Positions 1-10,238 are shown, counted from the first letter of the stretch. The stretch: DNA of 64,000 nucleotides from Stenotrophomonas maltophilia (GCF_006974125.1 NZ_CP037858.1:1054001-1118000); one strand, 5' to 3'. The notes: generated by a model not told the origin, from the letters alone. Translations and numbers: made by a program.

Positions 1-1
1 G

Positions 2-751
2 CAGCTGCGCGGGGAATTCGATGTCGCCACCGCGTGGAATGCCGGAATCGCGGCCACCGGCATGGCGGACTGGGCCGAAGCACGACGCCAGTGGACCCGC
101 TGTGGCATCACCCTGCCCGAGGGCGAAGGCCCGATCGAGGGCAACTTCGGCGTGGCCTGCATGCGCCTGGCGCCGTGGTCCGGCGCCGAAGTGGTGTACA
201 TGAGCCGCATTGATCCGGCGCGTGCACGCATCGACAACGTACCGCTGCCCGAAAGCGGCTTCCGCTTCGGCGACATCGTGCTGCATGACGGCGCATCGAC
301 CGGCCGCCGTACGTACGGCGAACACGAGGTGCCGGTGTTCAATGCACTGCAGCGCCTGCAGTCATCGGACATGGCGACCTTCACCGTGTTCGTGCAGTGC
401 GATTCAGCCGACGACATCACTGCCCTGGGGGCCATGAACCTGCCCGGCATCGGCATGGTCGAGGACTGGACCGCGACCGTGCGCCGGCTGTGCCGCCGCT
501 GCAGCTATGGCACCCCGCATCGGCATGACGACGAGGCCGGGAACGATGACGACGGTGGCTGGAGGCGCGAGCGCGACCTGGGCATCGCCGCGCAGGGCCG
601 GGCCGCGGTGGAGACGCTGCTGGCGACGTGGACCGCGGCGGGAGCGGGGCGCGTGCTGGAAGCCATCGAACAGCGCGAGCATCCATTGAGTGCCCCCGAG
701 CCGGGCCAGGTGTGGTGGCTGGGGGAGGAGGAAGACGGCGCGCAGGTGTAA
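2..751 (+). CDS. TPR-like hypothetical protein, 5' end outside window
   Basis: The reading frame is open from the window edge, so the true start lies upstream. At least 249 codons are visible, ending in TAA at 749-751. The first visible residues (FDVATAWNAGIAATGMADW, followed by AEARRQW) look like the helix pair of a tetratricopeptide repeat. The middle has two short Gly/Asp-rich beta-like stretches, and there is an acidic Asp/Glu-rich linker around visible residues 170-185. No signal peptide or membrane segment is visible in the part present. I do not recognise a named family and no catalytic motif is apparent. It converges on pnp and shares the bidirectional terminator at 789-814. Confidence 0.7.
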   Translation, partial: QLRGEFDVATAWNAGIAATGMADWAEARRQWTRCGITLPEGEGPIEGNFGVACMRLAPWSGAEVVYMSRIDPARARIDNVPLPESGFRFGDIVLHDGASTGRRTYGEHEVPVFNALQRLQSSDMATFTVFVQCDSADDITALGAMNLPGIGMVEDWTATVRRLCRRCSYGTPHRHDDEAGNDDDGGWRRERDLGIAAQGRAAVETLLATWTAAGAGRVLEAIEQREHPLSAPEPGQVWWLGEEEDGAQV

Positions 752-848
752 GGACCAACCGTCCTCCGCCACAGGATCGCGGGCAAAGAAAAAGCGGGCC
801 GAAGCCCGCTTTTTCATCTGCGAAGGTGTGAGGACCAACGGTCCTCAC
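751..848. repeat. Two short SMAG-like hairpins flanking a terminator
   Basis: A weak hairpin at 751-765 (AGGAC/GTCCT) and a perfect one at 828-848 (GTGAGGACC, loop AAC, GGTCCTCAC) share the word AGGACCAAC. They bracket the terminator at 789-814. The arrangement resembles a pair of REP/SMAG-type elements, but no GTAG head is visible. Confidence 0.5.
789..814. terminator. Bidirectional intrinsic terminator
   Basis: An 11-bp perfect stem (AAAAAGCGGGC / GCCCGCTTTTT) with a CGAA tetraloop gives a T-tract on both strands. It lies between the convergent ends of the gene at 2-751 and pnp, so it can end both transcripts. Confidence 0.9.
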
Positions 849-872
849 CCGCCGCACAATCGGCAGTACCGA

Positions 873-2981
873 TTATTCGGCGCTGACGGCGTCGCCTTCT
901 TCCACGGCCTTCATCGACAGGCGGATACGGCCCTGCTTGTCGACTTCCAGCACCTTGACCTTGACCACATCGCCTTCCTTCAGCACGTCGCCGACCTTCT
1001 CGACGCGGTCGCTGGAGATCTGCGACACGTGGACCAGGCCGTCCTTGCCCGGCAGGATGGTGACGAACGCACCGAAGTCCATGATCTTGGCGACCTTGCC
1101 TTCGTAGATGCGGCCCGGCTCGACGTCCGAGGTGATCTGCTCGATGCGGGCCTTGGCGGCCTGGGCAGCGATGGCGTTGACCGAAGCGATGACGATGGTG
1201 CCGTCATCCTGGATGTCGATCTGGGTGCCGGTTTCCTTGGTGATGGCCTGGATGGTCGAACCACCCTTGCCGATCACTTCGCGGATCTTGTCCGGGTGGA
1301 TCTTGATGGTCAGCAGGCGCGGCGCGTAGTCCGACAGCTCTTCACGCGGAGCGGTCAGGCCGTGGGCCATTTCGCCCAGGATGTGCAGACGGCCAGCCTT
1401 GGCCTGCTGCAGAGCCTGCTTCATGATCTCTTCGGTGATGCCTTCGATCTTGATATCCATCTGCAGGGCAGAGATGCCCTCAGCGGTACCGGCCACCTTG
1501 AAGTCCATGTCGCCCAGGTGATCCTCGTCACCCAGAATGTCGGACAGGACGACGAAGCGCTCGCCTTCCTTGACCAGGCCCATGGCGATACCGGCAACCG
1601 GCGCCTTCACCGGCACGCCGGCGTCCATCAGGGCCAGCGAGGAACCGCAGACCGAGGCCATCGACGAGGAACCGTTCGACTCGGTGATTTCCGAGACGAC
1701 GCGGATGGTGTACGGGAAGGCTTCCAGCGACGGCATGACAGCCAGCACGCCGCGCTTGGCCAGGCGACCGTGGCCGATTTCGCGGCGCTTCGGGCCCATC
1801 ATGCGGCCGCACTCACCCACCGAGAACGGGGGGAAGTTGTAGTGGAACAGGAAGTTTTCCTTGTACTCACCGGCAACGGCGTCGATGACCTGGCCGTCAC
1901 GGGCAGTGCCCAGGGTGATGGTCACGATGGCCTGGGTTTCGCCGCGGGTGAACAGCGAGGAACCGTGGGTACGCGGCAGCACGCCGGTCTTCACGGCGAT
2001 CGGGCGGACGGTGTCCAGCGCACGGCCGTCGATGCGGACCTTGGTGTCCAGCACCGAGTCACGCATGGTGCGGTATTCCAGCTCGCCGAATTCCTTCGAC
2101 AGCTCGGCCGGGTTCCAGCCCTCGGCAGCCACGCGGCCAGCCAGGGTTTCGACCACGTCCTTCTTGATCGCCGAGATGGCGTCGCGGCGCTGCAGCTTGT
2201 CGCGCACCTGGAAGGCTTCGCCCAGGCGCGGGCCGATGGCTTCCTTCAGGGCGGAGATCAGCGCGTCGTTCTTGGCCGGGGCTTCCCAGGTCGACGGCTT
2301 GGTGCCGGCTTCGACGGTCAGCTCGTTGATCGCGTTGATGACCTTCTGCATTTCGCGGTGACCGAAGGTCACGGCGCCCAGCATCACTTCTTCGGACAGC
2401 AGCGCGGCTTCGGATTCGACCATCAGCACGGCGTTGGAGGTACCGGCGACGACCAGCTCCAGCTGCGAGTCAGCCAGTTCGCTGACGGTCGGGTTCAGGA
2501 TGTACTCGCCGTTCTTGTAACCGACCTTGGCAGCGCCGATCGGACCCATGAACGGGGTGCCGGCCAGGGCCAGGGCAGCCGAGGCGCCGATCAGGGCCGG
2601 GATGTCGCCGTCCACGTCCGGGTTCAGCGACATGACCGTGGCGATGATCTGCACTTCGTTCTTGTAGTCTTCCGGGAACAGCGGGCGGATCGGACGGTCG
2701 ATCAGACGCGAGATCAGGGTTTCCTTCTCGGTCGCACGGCCTTCACGCTTGAAGAAACCACCCGGGATACGGCCGCCGGCATAGAACTTTTCCTGATAAT
2801 CGACGGTCAGCGGGAAGAAGTCCTGGCCTTCGCGCGCGCTCTTGGCGGCGACGGCGGTGACCAGCAGTACGGTGTCGTCCATCTTGACGATGACGGCACC
2901 GCTGGCCTGACGGGCGACTTCGCCGGTCTCGAGCGTGACGGTGTGCTTGCCGTACTGGAAGGTTTTGGTGATTTTTGCCAC
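873..2981 (-). CDS. pnp: Polynucleotide phosphorylase (PNPase)
   Basis: 3'-5' phosphorolytic exoribonuclease of mRNA turnover and degradosome function. The 702 residues match the family's usual length. Two RNase PH domains (about 1-230 and 310-540) flank a helical linker. They are followed by a KH domain with the GKGG loop near residue 570 and an S1 domain (about 620-690) containing [18 protein letters not shown]. The start is GTG at 2981, preceded by AAGGA at good spacing and giving the family N-terminus [11 protein letters not shown]. It is the last gene of the rimP-to-pnp cluster, and a terminator-like hairpin separates it from rpsO, as in E. coli. Confidence 0.98.
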   Translation of the reverse strand: MAKITKTFQYGKHTVTLETGEVARQASGAVIVKMDDTVLLVTAVAAKSAREGQDFFPLTVDYQEKFYAGGRIPGGFFKREGRATEKETLISRLIDRPIRPLFPEDYKNEVQIIATVMSLNPDVDGDIPALIGASAALALAGTPFMGPIGAAKVGYKNGEYILNPTVSELADSQLELVVAGTSNAVLMVESEAALLSEEVMLGAVTFGHREMQKVINAINELTVEAGTKPSTWEAPAKNDALISALKEAIGPRLGEAFQVRDKLQRRDAISAIKKDVVETLAGRVAAEGWNPAELSKEFGELEYRTMRDSVLDTKVRIDGRALDTVRPIAVKTGVLPRTHGSSLFTRGETQAIVTITLGTARDGQVIDAVAGEYKENFLFHYNFPPFSVGECGRMMGPKRREIGHGRLAKRGVLAVMPSLEAFPYTIRVVSEITESNGSSSMASVCGSSLALMDAGVPVKAPVAGIAMGLVKEGERFVVLSDILGDEDHLGDMDFKVAGTAEGISALQMDIKIEGITEEIMKQALQQAKAGRLHILGEMAHGLTAPREELSDYAPRLLTIKIHPDKIREVIGKGGSTIQAITKETGTQIDIQDDGTIVIASVNAIAAQAAKARIEQITSDVEPGRIYEGKVAKIMDFGAFVTILPGKDGLVHVSQISSDRVEKVGDVLKEGDVVKVKVLEVDKQGRIRLSMKAVEEGDAVSAE

Positions 2982-3087
2982 GGAGGGTGTCCTTGGGGAT
3001 GCTGTCTGCGAATTTGGACCGTCGGCGACCCTTGCCGCCAGCGGGTGGCCGGATCGTTCCGGCCTGAATCGGGGATTGCAGTGCTAC

Positions 3088-3120
3088 AAAACAAAACCGC
3101 GGCGCATCGCTGCGCCGCGG
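3088..3120 (-). terminator. rpsO-pnp intercistronic terminator or attenuator
   Basis: A 10-bp perfect stem CCGCGGCGCA / TGCGCCGCGG with a 4-base loop is followed on the minus strand by TTTTGTTTT. It begins 12 nt after the rpsO stop and precedes pnp by about 110 nt. This matches the position of the leaky t1 terminator between rpsO and pnp in E. coli. The degree of readthrough cannot be told from sequence. Confidence 0.8.
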
Positions 3121-3132
3121 GGGATTCGTTGC

Positions 3133-3393
3133 TTAGCGACGCAGGCCAAGCTTTTCAATCAGGGCCTTGTAACGCTCGACGTCCTTCTTCTTCAGGTAGT
3201 CGAGCAGGCTGCGACGGCGGTTGACCATCTGCAGCAGGCCGCGGCGGCTGTGGTGGTCCTTCTTGTGGGTCTTGAAGTGGCCGGTCAGCAGTTCGATGCG
3301 GGCGGTCAGCAGGGCAGCCTGGACTTCCGGGGAGCCGGTGTCAGCCGAGCTGCGCTTGTTGTCTTCAATGACCTTCTGGGTGTCGATCGACAT
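3133..3393 (-). CDS. rpsO: 30S ribosomal protein S15
   Basis: Small-subunit primary rRNA-binding protein that binds the central domain of 16S rRNA. The 86 residues are typical (E. coli 89). The sequence carries the S15 core [19 protein letters not shown] and [19 protein letters not shown] chose ATG at 3393 ([14 protein letters not shown]) because a purine-rich GAGAAAAAAG stretch precedes it. A 16-codon upstream extension is not conserved. In E. coli S15 represses its own mRNA through a leader pseudoknot. The 173-nt leader back to truB (3394-3566) could hold an equivalent, but I did not resolve one. Confidence 0.98.
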   Translation of the reverse strand: MSIDTQKVIEDNKRSSADTGSPEVQAALLTARIELLTGHFKTHKKDHHSRRGLLQMVNRRRSLLDYLKKKDVERYKALIEKLGLRR

Positions 3394-3566
3394 TTCTTTT
3401 TTCTCTGTGATGCGTGGCCGGCAGGAACGCGCTTCGCGCACCGCCAGGCTCGCCGTGGACTACGAGGATGAAACCTGCGCGAGGCAGGCTGCCGGAAAAC
3501 GGCCGCGAAATTGTAACGGTCGGGGGGGCCGGGAACAAGGTCCGGGGCTGAACCGCCCTGCCCGGT

Positions 3567-4475
3567 TCAGAGGTTGAAGCGGCGCTGCGGGGCCAGCAGC
3601 CCGCTGTCATCGACCTGCCCGAGCCCCTGGACAGCATCGTCCGGACCAAACACGGCGACCAGGCCATGCGGCCAGGACGGGTCGCGCTGGCGCTGGCCAA
3701 CGCAGAAGCGGTGGGCCTGGTCCGCATCGAGGTCGACCCGCGGGTATTCCGCCAGCCCGGCCGCCAGCGGCAGCAGCAGCGCGTCCATGCCGGCCTCGTC
3801 GCCGGCCTCGACCATTGCCCGCAGCTGGTCCAGGGTGACCATGGCCGGTTCGCGGAACGGCTCCACCCAGAGCCGGCGCAGCGCGCTGATATGGGCGCCA
3901 CAGCCCAGCACCTCGCCCAGATCGCGGGCCAGGCTGCGGATATAGGTACCCGAGCCACAGGTCACGCGCAGGCGCAGCCGTTCCGGCTGCTGCTCCAGCA
4001 CCGCGATGGCATGCACCTGGACCTCGCGTTCCGGCGCTTCGATGACATCGCCACGGCGGGCCTTCACATACAGCGGCTCACCGCCCTGCTTCAGCGCCGA
4101 ATAGATCGGGGCACGCTGGCGGATGTTGCCGGTCAGCGGCGCCAGCGCGGCCTGCAGCGCCTCGGCACTGATGGCCGGCACCGGGCGCTGCAGCAGCACC
4201 TGGCCTTCGGCGTCATCGGTATCGGTGGTCTGTCCCAGCACGATCTCGGCGTCGTAGGCTTTGGCCGAGCCGAGCAGCAGGCCGGCAATCTTGGTCGCCT
4301 CGCCGAAGCACAGCGGCAGCAGGCCGGTGGCCAACGGGTCGAGGCTGCCGGTGTGGCCGCCCTTCTCGGCGCGGAACAGGCGGCGGGCCACCTGCAGGGC
4401 GGCGTTGGAGCTCATGCCGGTCGACTTGTCGAGCAGCAGGATGCCATCCAGGCGGCGGAACTGAATTCGGGTCAT
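3567..4475 (-). CDS. truB: tRNA pseudouridine(55) synthase
   Basis: Isomerises U55 in the T-loop of tRNAs to pseudouridine. The 302-residue protein starts at ATG 4475. The catalytic motif [13 protein letters not shown] places the catalytic Asp at residue 46. Further TruB blocks follow ([40 protein letters not shown]). The C-terminal 60 residues form the PUA-like domain. It lies between rbfA and rpsO in the classical nusA-infB cluster. The 109-nt gap to rbfA holds two palindromes. Confidence 0.97.
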   Translation of the reverse strand: MTRIQFRRLDGILLLDKSTGMSSNAALQVARRLFRAEKGGHTGSLDPLATGLLPLCFGEATKIAGLLLGSAKAYDAEIVLGQTTDTDDAEGQVLLQRPVPAISAEALQAALAPLTGNIRQRAPIYSALKQGGEPLYVKARRGDVIEAPEREVQVHAIAVLEQQPERLRLRVTCGSGTYIRSLARDLGEVLGCGAHISALRRLWVEPFREPAMVTLDQLRAMVEAGDEAGMDALLLPLAAGLAEYPRVDLDADQAHRFCVGQRQRDPSWPHGLVAVFGPDDAVQGLGQVDDSGLLAPQRRFNL

Positions 4476-4486
4476 GACAGGTACGG

Positions 4487-4576
4487 GTAGCGCCGGGCCA
4501 TGCCCGGCGAGCGCGCAGCGCGGTCTGCATCAGACATCGCACAGCCGGAATGCAACAACGCCGGGCATGCCCGGCG
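4487..4576. repeat. SMAG repeat pair between truB and rbfA
   Basis: A GTAG head at 4487-4490 is followed by CGCCGGGC-CAT-GCCCGGCG (4491-4509). A second, opposed palindrome CGCCGGGCATGCCCGGCG lies at 4559-4576. The GTAG head plus imperfect palindrome matches the SMAG family of S. maltophilia. Such hairpins in an operon mRNA can stall exonucleases and separate the stability of upstream and downstream segments. Confidence 0.8.
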
Positions 4577-4584
4577 TCGCGCGG

Positions 4585-4968
4585 TTATTCTTCGTCGCTC
4601 TCGCGGCGCTTCTCCGCGGCCAGCGTATCGGGCAGGTCGCGCAGGATGTTGTCGATGTGCTCACCACGGTCGACCGAATCGTCGTAGTGGAAATGCAGCT
4701 CCGGCACGTGGCGCAGCTTCATCGCGCGTGCCAGGTCCATGCGCAGGCGGTAACCCAGCTCCTTCAGGCCGGCCACGGCCTCGGCCGAACGCTCCGGCAT
4801 CAGCGCGGTGACGAATACCTTGGCATGGGCCATGTCGCGGGTGATTTCCACGTCGGACACGCTCACCGAGGGCAACCCGTGCTCGCGCACGGCGTTGTGC
4901 ACCAGGGTGCCGAGTTCACGGCGCAGCTGGGCGGAGACACGGTCGGTTCGATGGAAAGTCTTGGGCAC
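4585..4968 (-). CDS. rbfA: 30S ribosome-binding factor A
   Basis: Small KH-type assembly factor that binds free 30S subunits and helps mature the 5' end of 16S rRNA; it is important for cold adaptation. The predicted 127-residue protein has FHRTDRVSAQLRRELGTLV at the N-terminus and SVSDVEITRDMAHAKVFVTA in the core. I chose GTG at 4968 (VPKTFHRTD) because homologues begin there. An upstream GTG at 5091 would translate through REP palindromes and is implausible. The acidic tail (AAEKRRESDEE) is normal. It follows infB after a 129-nt gap filled with three REP hairpins. Confidence 0.95.
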   Translation of the reverse strand: MPKTFHRTDRVSAQLRRELGTLVHNAVREHGLPSVSVSDVEITRDMAHAKVFVTALMPERSAEAVAGLKELGYRLRMDLARAMKLRHVPELHFHYDDSVDRGEHIDNILRDLPDTLAAEKRRESDEE

Positions 4969-4988
4969 GAGGAGCTCTTGGTTCAGTT

Positions 4989-5089
4989 GTCGCCCGACCA
5001 ACGGTCGGGCGCTACCTTTGATTCGATTGTCGCCCGACCAACGGTCGGGCGCTACATGTGCATGGTGGGGCCCGACCGTTGGTCGGGCC
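4989..5089. repeat. Triple SMAG/REP array between infB and rbfA
   Basis: Two identical 27-nt units (4989-5015 and 5029-5055; GTAGCGCCCGACC on the minus strand) and a third headless unit (5069-5089; GGCCCGACC-GTT-GGTCGGGCC) stand in a row. All share the CCCGACCGTTGGTCGGG stem. The whole infB-rbfA spacer consists of them, so the mRNA would carry three stable hairpins just ahead of rbfA. Confidence 0.88.
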
Positions 5090-5097
5090 ACATCACA

Positions 5098-7746
5098 TTA
5101 CAGGGTGCGCGGCACTTCGATACGCTCGAAGCACTCGATCTGGTCACCCGGCTTGACGTCGTTGTAGGCCTTCACCGCGATACCGCATTCGGTACCGTTG
5201 CGGACTTCCTCGACGTTTTCCTTGAAGCGGCGCAGCGATTCCAGCTCGCCTTCGAAGATCACCACGCTGTCGCGCAGGACGCGGATCGGCTTGTTGCGCT
5301 TGACCACGCCCTCGATGACCATCGAGCCGGCAACGGCGCCCAGCTTGGAGCTGCGGAACACGTCGCGGACCTCGGCGATACCGATGATCTCTTCGCGGAT
5401 CTCCACGCCCAGCAGACCGGAGGCCACCTGCTTCACCTGATCGATCACGTCATAGATGATCGAGAAGTAACGCAGGTCCACGCCGTTGGATTCGATGATG
5501 CGACGGGCCGAAGCATCCGCGCGCACGTTGAAGCCGATGACGGTGGCCTTCGAAGCGGCCGCCGAGTTGGCGTCCGATTCGGTGATGCCGCCCACGCCGG
5601 AGTGGATCACGTTGATGCGGATGTCTTCGTTGGACAGCGCGACCAGTGCCTGGCTCAGGGCCTGCACCGAACCCTGCACGTCGGCCTTGATGACCAGGTT
5701 GAGAACCTGCTGGCCCTCGCCCTTGCCCAAGGTCGCCATGATGTCTTCCATGCGGCTGCCAGCGGTGGCGACCAGGCGCGATTCGCGGCGCTTGGTCTCA
5801 CGCTGCTGGGCAACGTCCTTGGCCAGGCGCTCGTCCTCGACGACCACGAAGTCGTCACCGGCTTCCGGCACGCCGGACAGGCCCAGGACCTGTACCGGGA
5901 TGGACGGGCCGGCGAACTCCGGCTGCTTGCCGGTTTCGTCGAACAGCGCACGCACGCGGCCGTACTGGATGCCGCACACCAGGTAGTCGCCCTTCTTCAG
6001 GCGGCCCTGCTGCACCAGCACGGTAGCGACCGGGCCGCGGCCCTTGTCCAGCGACGATTCGATCACCACGCCCGAGGCGCGGCCTTCGTCGACGGCCTTC
6101 AGTTCCAGCAGTTCGGCCTGCACCGACACCGCGTCCAGCAGGTCGTCGATGCCCAGGCCGGTCTTGGCCGAGATCTCCACCATCTGGATGTCACCACCGA
6201 AGTCTTCGGCCACGACCTGCTCGGAGAGCAGCTCGTTCTTGACCCGCATCGGGTCGGCACCGGACTTGTCGATCTTGTTGATCGCCACGATCAGCGGCAC
6301 ACCCGCCGAACGGGCGTGCTGGATCGCTTCCTTGGTCTGCGGCATGACGCCGTCGTCGGCGGCAACCACCAGCACCACGATGTCGGTCAGCTTGGCACCG
6401 CAGGCACGCATCGAGGTGAACGCGGCGTGGCCCGGGGTATCCAGGAAGCTGATGACGCCCTTGGGCGTATCGACGTGGTAGGCACCGATGTGCTGGGTAA
6501 TGCCGCCGGCTTCGCCGTGGGCGACCTTGGTGCGGCGGATGTAATCCAGCAGCGAAGTCTTGCCGTGGTCGACGTGACCCATGATGGTGACCACCGGCGG
6601 GCGCTGCACGGCTTCGCCCTGGTTTTCAACGGTCGAGGCCAGCAGTGCGTCTTCGGCGTCGTTGTCATTGGCACGGATCGCCTTGTGGCCGAGTTCTTCG
6701 GTCACCAGCGCAGCGGTGTCGTGGTCGATGGACTGGGTGATGGTCGCCATCACGCCCATCTTGAACAGCGCCTTCACCACCTCGCCGCCCTTCAGCGCGA
6801 GCTTCTGCGCCAGATCGGCCACGGTGATGGTCTCGCCGATCGCCACTTCACGCACGACCGGTGCGGTCGGACGTTCGAAGGCGTGCGGACCGGCGTTGTT
6901 GCCACCACGCGACATGTCGCGACGGCCACCGCTCTGGTTGCGGCCACCCGGACGACCACGGTTGTTGCTGTTGTTGCTGTTGCCACGACGCGCACGGTCG
7001 GCAGCCGACAGGTGCATCTGGCCGGCGAAACGGTCGCCCGGGCCACGCTCGTTGCGCGGCGCGCTGCGGTTGTTGCGGTCGTCGCTGCGCGGCGGCGGCG
7101 GCGGAGCACCACGCGGCGCAGCCGGGGCGGCAGCCGGGGCGCGCGGCGGGCGCGGCGCGGTTTCGTCGATCGGAGCACGCTTGGGCTTGCTGGCAGCCAG
7201 TGCCTCGGCAGCCTTGGCGGCAGCCGCAGCTTCCTCGGCCGCCTTCTTCTCGGCTTCAGCACGTTCCTTGGCGGCAACCTCTTCCTCACGGGCACGGACG
7301 ATGGCCTCGTCGCGCAGACGATCCTTCTCGGCCAGGGCCTGCTGTTCGGCAAGGTTGCGGGCACGCGACTCTTCCAGCTTGCGCAGGATGTCGGCGCGTT
7401 CTTCGTCCGGCGTCATGGCGCGCGCACCATCCTTGACGTAGGTACGCTTCTGGCGGACCTCGACATTCACGGTCGTCTTGCTGCGACCGGAATTGACCGT
7501 CACTTCCTGCTGCTTCCGGCGGTTGAGCGTGATCTTCTTTGCAGACTGATCGGTCTCTTCCGGGGCCTGCTCGGGCTTGCCGTGCGAACGACGAAGGAAG
7601 CCCAGGAGCTTTACCTTCTCGGAGCTGGTCACGACCTGGTCGGGACCGCTGAACTTCATGCCGGCACCGGCCAGCTGTTCCAGCAGTTTTTCGACCGGCG
7701 TGTTGACCAGTTCGGCAAGCTTGCGGATGGTGGTTTGCTGCGACAT
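5098..7746 (-). CDS. infB: Translation initiation factor IF-2
   Basis: GTPase that recruits fMet-tRNA to the 30S subunit and promotes subunit joining. The 882 residues start at ATG 7746. An IF2_N domain (1-50) is followed by a long Ala/Glu/Arg and Pro/Arg/Gly-rich linker (about 90-290) and a second IF2_N-like segment (about 295-345). The G domain carries GHVDHGKTS (from about residue 389), DTPGH, NKID and SAK. Domains II-IV complete the protein. Proline- and glycine-rich tracts in the linker ([20 protein letters not shown]) are typical of the large IF2 form. It sits 92 nt downstream of nusA. In E. coli internal starts give shorter isoforms, which I could not judge here. Confidence 0.98.
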   Translation of the reverse strand: MSQQTTIRKLAELVNTPVEKLLEQLAGAGMKFSGPDQVVTSSEKVKLLGFLRRSHGKPEQAPEETDQSAKKITLNRRKQQEVTVNSGRSKTTVNVEVRQKRTYVKDGARAMTPDEERADILRKLEESRARNLAEQQALAEKDRLRDEAIVRAREEEVAAKERAEAEKKAAEEAAAAAKAAEALAASKPKRAPIDETAPRPPRAPAAAPAAPRGAPPPPPRSDDRNNRSAPRNERGPGDRFAGQMHLSAADRARRGNSNNSNNRGRPGGRNQSGGRRDMSRGGNNAGPHAFERPTAPVVREVAIGETITVADLAQKLALKGGEVVKALFKMGVMATITQSIDHDTAALVTEELGHKAIRANDNDAEDALLASTVENQGEAVQRPPVVTIMGHVDHGKTSLLDYIRRTKVAHGEAGGITQHIGAYHVDTPKGVISFLDTPGHAAFTSMRACGAKLTDIVVLVVAADDGVMPQTKEAIQHARSAGVPLIVAINKIDKSGADPMRVKNELLSEQVVAEDFGGDIQMVEISAKTGLGIDDLLDAVSVQAELLELKAVDEGRASGVVIESSLDKGRGPVATVLVQQGRLKKGDYLVCGIQYGRVRALFDETGKQPEFAGPSIPVQVLGLSGVPEAGDDFVVVEDERLAKDVAQQRETKRRESRLVATAGSRMEDIMATLGKGEGQQVLNLVIKADVQGSVQALSQALVALSNEDIRINVIHSGVGGITESDANSAAASKATVIGFNVRADASARRIIESNGVDLRYFSIIYDVIDQVKQVASGLLGVEIREEIIGIAEVRDVFRSSKLGAVAGSMVIEGVVKRNKPIRVLRDSVVIFEGELESLRRFKENVEEVRNGTECGIAVKAYNDVKPGDQIECFERIEVPRTL

Positions 7747-7838
7747 TCGGATCCTATGATCTTGTGGGCGCCCCCCCGCATCTGGAGGTGGCGCGGATTC
7801 TACGCCCTGAGCGGCTCAGGGCCCTGTTCATTGCCGGC

Positions 7839-9350
7839 TCATTCGCCGCGTTCCAGTCGGGCGATCTCCTCGGCACGGGCGGCCAGGATCAGCGCAGCGG
7901 CGCGCGCCTGATCCAGTCCTTCGATGCCGAAGTCCATGACCTCGTCGGCGGCCAGGTCGGACAGGTCCTCGCTGGTACGCACGCCGTGGCCGGCCAGCGC
8001 ATACGCGGTGGCTTCGTCCATGCCCTTCAGGGACAGCAGGTCCTGCGCCGGCTGGCCGTCTTCAAGGCCTTCCTCGACTGCCAGGGCCTCATTGAGCAGC
8101 GCATCGCGGGCACGAGCGCGCAGCTCTTCGACGATGTCTTCGTCGAAACCTTCCACGGCCAGCAGTTCGCCGACCGGGACATAAGCGATTTCCTCGACGG
8201 TGCCGAAGCCTTCGCTGACCAGGATGCCGGCGATCTCTTCGTCCACTTCCAGCTTGTCCATGAACAGCTGGCGGGCCGAAGCCTGCTCGGCTTCCGACTT
8301 GGCAGTGACCTGGTCCTGGGTCATCACATTGAGCTGCCAGCCGGTCAGGCGGCTGGCCAGGCGCACGTTCTGGCCGCCCTTGCCGATCGCCTGGGCCAGG
8401 CGGTCTTCGGCGACGGCCAGATCCATCGAGTGCTTGTCTTCATCGACGATGATCGACTGCACTTCGGCCGGCGCCATCGCGTTGATGACGAAGTTGGCCG
8501 GGTTGTCGTTCCACAGCACGATGTCCACACGCTCGCCATTGAGCTCGTTGGACACGGCCTGCACGCGCGAACCGCGCATGCCGATGCAGGCGCCGATCGG
8601 ATCGGTGCGCTGGTCGTGGGCCAGCACGGCGATCTTGGCGCGGTCGCCCGGATCGCGGGCACAGGCCTTGATTTCCACCAGGCCCTGGCCGACTTCCGGC
8701 ACTTCCAGCTTGAACAGCTCGATCATGAATTCCGGAGCGGCACGGCTGATGAACAGCTGCGGGCCACGCGGTTCCGAACGGACTTCGGCCAGGTAGCCGC
8801 GCACGCGGTCGCCGGCGCGCAGCACGTCGCGCGGGATGCCCTTGTCCTTCGGGATGAAGCCTTCGGCATTGCCACCGAGGTCGACATAGATGTTGCCGCG
8901 CTCGGCGCGCTTGACCACACCGGTGATCAGTTCGCCGACGCGATCCTTCCACGCATCCACGACCTGCTGGCGCTCGGCTTCGCGCACGCGCTGGACGATG
9001 ACCTGCTTGGCGGCCTGGGCAGCAATGCGGCCGAAGTCCGGGTTCTCGATCTGCTCTTCGATGTAGTCGCCGACGTCCACGCCTTCGGCTTCATCGACGG
9101 CGTCCATCAGGCGGATCTGGCGGTCCGGCGATTCCATGACCACGTCATCGGCCACCACTTCCCAGCGGCGGTAGGTTTCGTAGCTGCCATCCTTGTGGTC
9201 GATGACCACGCGGGTCAGCACTTCCTCGTCGGGATAGCGCTTCTTCGCTGCCGAGGCCAGGGCGGCCTCGATGGCATCGAAGATCACTTCACGCGGCACG
9301 CCCTTCTCGTTGGCGACCGCGTCGACTACCAGCAACAGTTCCTTGCTCAT
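7839..9350 (-). CDS. nusA: Transcription termination/antitermination factor NusA
   Basis: RNA polymerase-associated factor controlling pausing, intrinsic termination and antitermination. The 503 residues (E. coli 495) contain an N-terminal polymerase-binding domain, an S1 domain (about 135-200), two KH domains (GACIGMRGSRVQAVSNEL and AIGKGGQNVRLASRLTGW) and two C-terminal acidic repeats (about 365-500). The start is ATG 9350, four bases after the rimP stop. It is co-transcribed with rimP and infB. Confidence 0.98.
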   Translation of the reverse strand: MSKELLLVVDAVANEKGVPREVIFDAIEAALASAAKKRYPDEEVLTRVVIDHKDGSYETYRRWEVVADDVVMESPDRQIRLMDAVDEAEGVDVGDYIEEQIENPDFGRIAAQAAKQVIVQRVREAERQQVVDAWKDRVGELITGVVKRAERGNIYVDLGGNAEGFIPKDKGIPRDVLRAGDRVRGYLAEVRSEPRGPQLFISRAAPEFMIELFKLEVPEVGQGLVEIKACARDPGDRAKIAVLAHDQRTDPIGACIGMRGSRVQAVSNELNGERVDIVLWNDNPANFVINAMAPAEVQSIIVDEDKHSMDLAVAEDRLAQAIGKGGQNVRLASRLTGWQLNVMTQDQVTAKSEAEQASARQLFMDKLEVDEEIAGILVSEGFGTVEEIAYVPVGELLAVEGFDEDIVEELRARARDALLNEALAVEEGLEDGQPAQDLLSLKGMDEATAYALAGHGVRTSEDLSDLAADEVMDFGIEGLDQARAAALILAARAEEIARLERGE

Positions 9351-9354
9351 TGGC

Positions 9355-9945
9355 TCACTCCGCGCGCGGCTTCTTTGCCGCCGGCTCGTTGGAAGAAGAA
9401 TTCGTGTTCGGCTTCGGACGCTTCGGTGCCGGACCGGTCGGCTTGCTCGGGGCCAGCCCCAGCGCCACCCAGTCGGGCATGATCCGTGCCTTGTCGATGT
9501 TGTCGGCCGACACCACCACTTCGGTCTTGTCGACGATGAAGGTGATGGTGCCTGCGGCCTCGTCGGTCGCCTCGATACGGCCCTGCAGGCGACGACGGTT
9601 GTCCTGCGGCAGCTTCAGCGTGACCTTGGCCGATTCACCCTGGTGGCGAGCGAACTGCTCCAGGTTGAACAGCGGGCGATCCACGCCAGGCGACGACACT
9701 TCCAGCGTGTAATTGCCGCTGATCGGGTCTTCGACGTCCAGCTGCGCCGACACTTCGCGGCTGACCCGCTCGCAGTCGTCGACATTGATGATGCGCTCTG
9801 GCTGTTCAGCCAGCGGCACGTCGATGTAAAGGCGCAGGGTCGCACCGCCGGGGGCCGGCAGATACTCAACGCCCAGCAGCTCCAGGCCCAGCGACACAAC
9901 GGTCGGGGCGAGCAGATTCGCGATGTCGGTTGCCTTGTCGCTCAC
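9355..9945 (-). CDS. rimP: Ribosome maturation factor RimP
   Basis: Acts in 30S subunit assembly before RbfA. The 196-residue product has the family core [16 protein letters not shown] and the N-terminal [20 protein letters not shown] block. The Lys/Pro-rich C-terminal tail (about 165-196) is longer than in E. coli and looks disordered. I chose GTG at 9945 ([12 protein letters not shown]) with AAGGCAGG upstream. It is the first protein gene after the two initiator tRNAs, matching the metY-rimP-nusA order of enterobacteria. Confidence 0.96.
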   Translation of the reverse strand: MSDKATDIANLLAPTVVSLGLELLGVEYLPAPGGATLRLYIDVPLAEQPERIINVDDCERVSREVSAQLDVEDPISGNYTLEVSSPGVDRPLFNLEQFARHQGESAKVTLKLPQDNRRRLQGRIEATDEAAGTITFIVDKTEVVVSADNIDKARIMPDWVALGLAPSKPTGPAPKRPKPNTNSSSNEPAAKKPRAE

Positions 9946-10014
9946 AGCCTGCCTTGATCTCTTGGTTGGGTGCCGGCCTTGGCTGGCGTGAAAACATGAC
10001 GCCCCGGAAACGAC

Positions 10015-10036
10015 AAAGGGCCCGCTGGGCCCCTTT
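10015..10036. repeat. GC-rich hairpin upstream of rimP
   Basis: AAAGGGCCC and GGGCCCCTTT form an approximately 9-bp stem with a GCT loop and one bulged C, with T-rich flanks on both strands. It may act as an attenuator in the leader ahead of rimP, but the T-tract is interrupted. Confidence 0.45.
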
Positions 10037-10198
10037 TCCGGAAAGACTCCGGTGACTGGATTCCGGTTGCAACCTGCATTGCCTGCCGGTTGCGGCCCTC
10101 CTTCCGGGTCCGGCCTCCCGCCGGGAGACCGCCTTCAGGGGTACTGCTAGGCCGCTGATGATAGCGGCTGCACCGCGCTGGTGCAAGGTGCGGGGCCA

Positions 10199-10238
10199 GG
10201 GGTCCGATCCCTTTTCCCGCGAAAAGGGATCTGACCCC
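10199..10238. repeat. GGGGTCAGATCCC-family inverted repeat, copy 1
   Basis: The arms GGGGTCCGATCCCTTTTC and GAAAAGGGATCTGACCCC pair with one mismatch across a short loop. A near-identical perfect copy is at 27405-27445, so this is a dispersed repeat family. Confidence 0.8.

Noticed and set aside
690..3224. Plus-strand open frame of about 840 codons
   Set aside because: It lies antisense to pnp. Its product is His/Asp/Gly-rich, as produced by high-GC third-position bias, with no domain.
4487..5089. Intrinsic terminators between truB, rbfA and infB
   Set aside because: The hairpins lack T-tracts and carry GTAG heads, so they are SMAG repeats. Termination here would cut an essential operon.
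4474..7911. Plus-strand open frame of about 1145 codons
   Set aside because: Antisense shadow of rbfA and infB with the same compositional bias and no recognisable motif.
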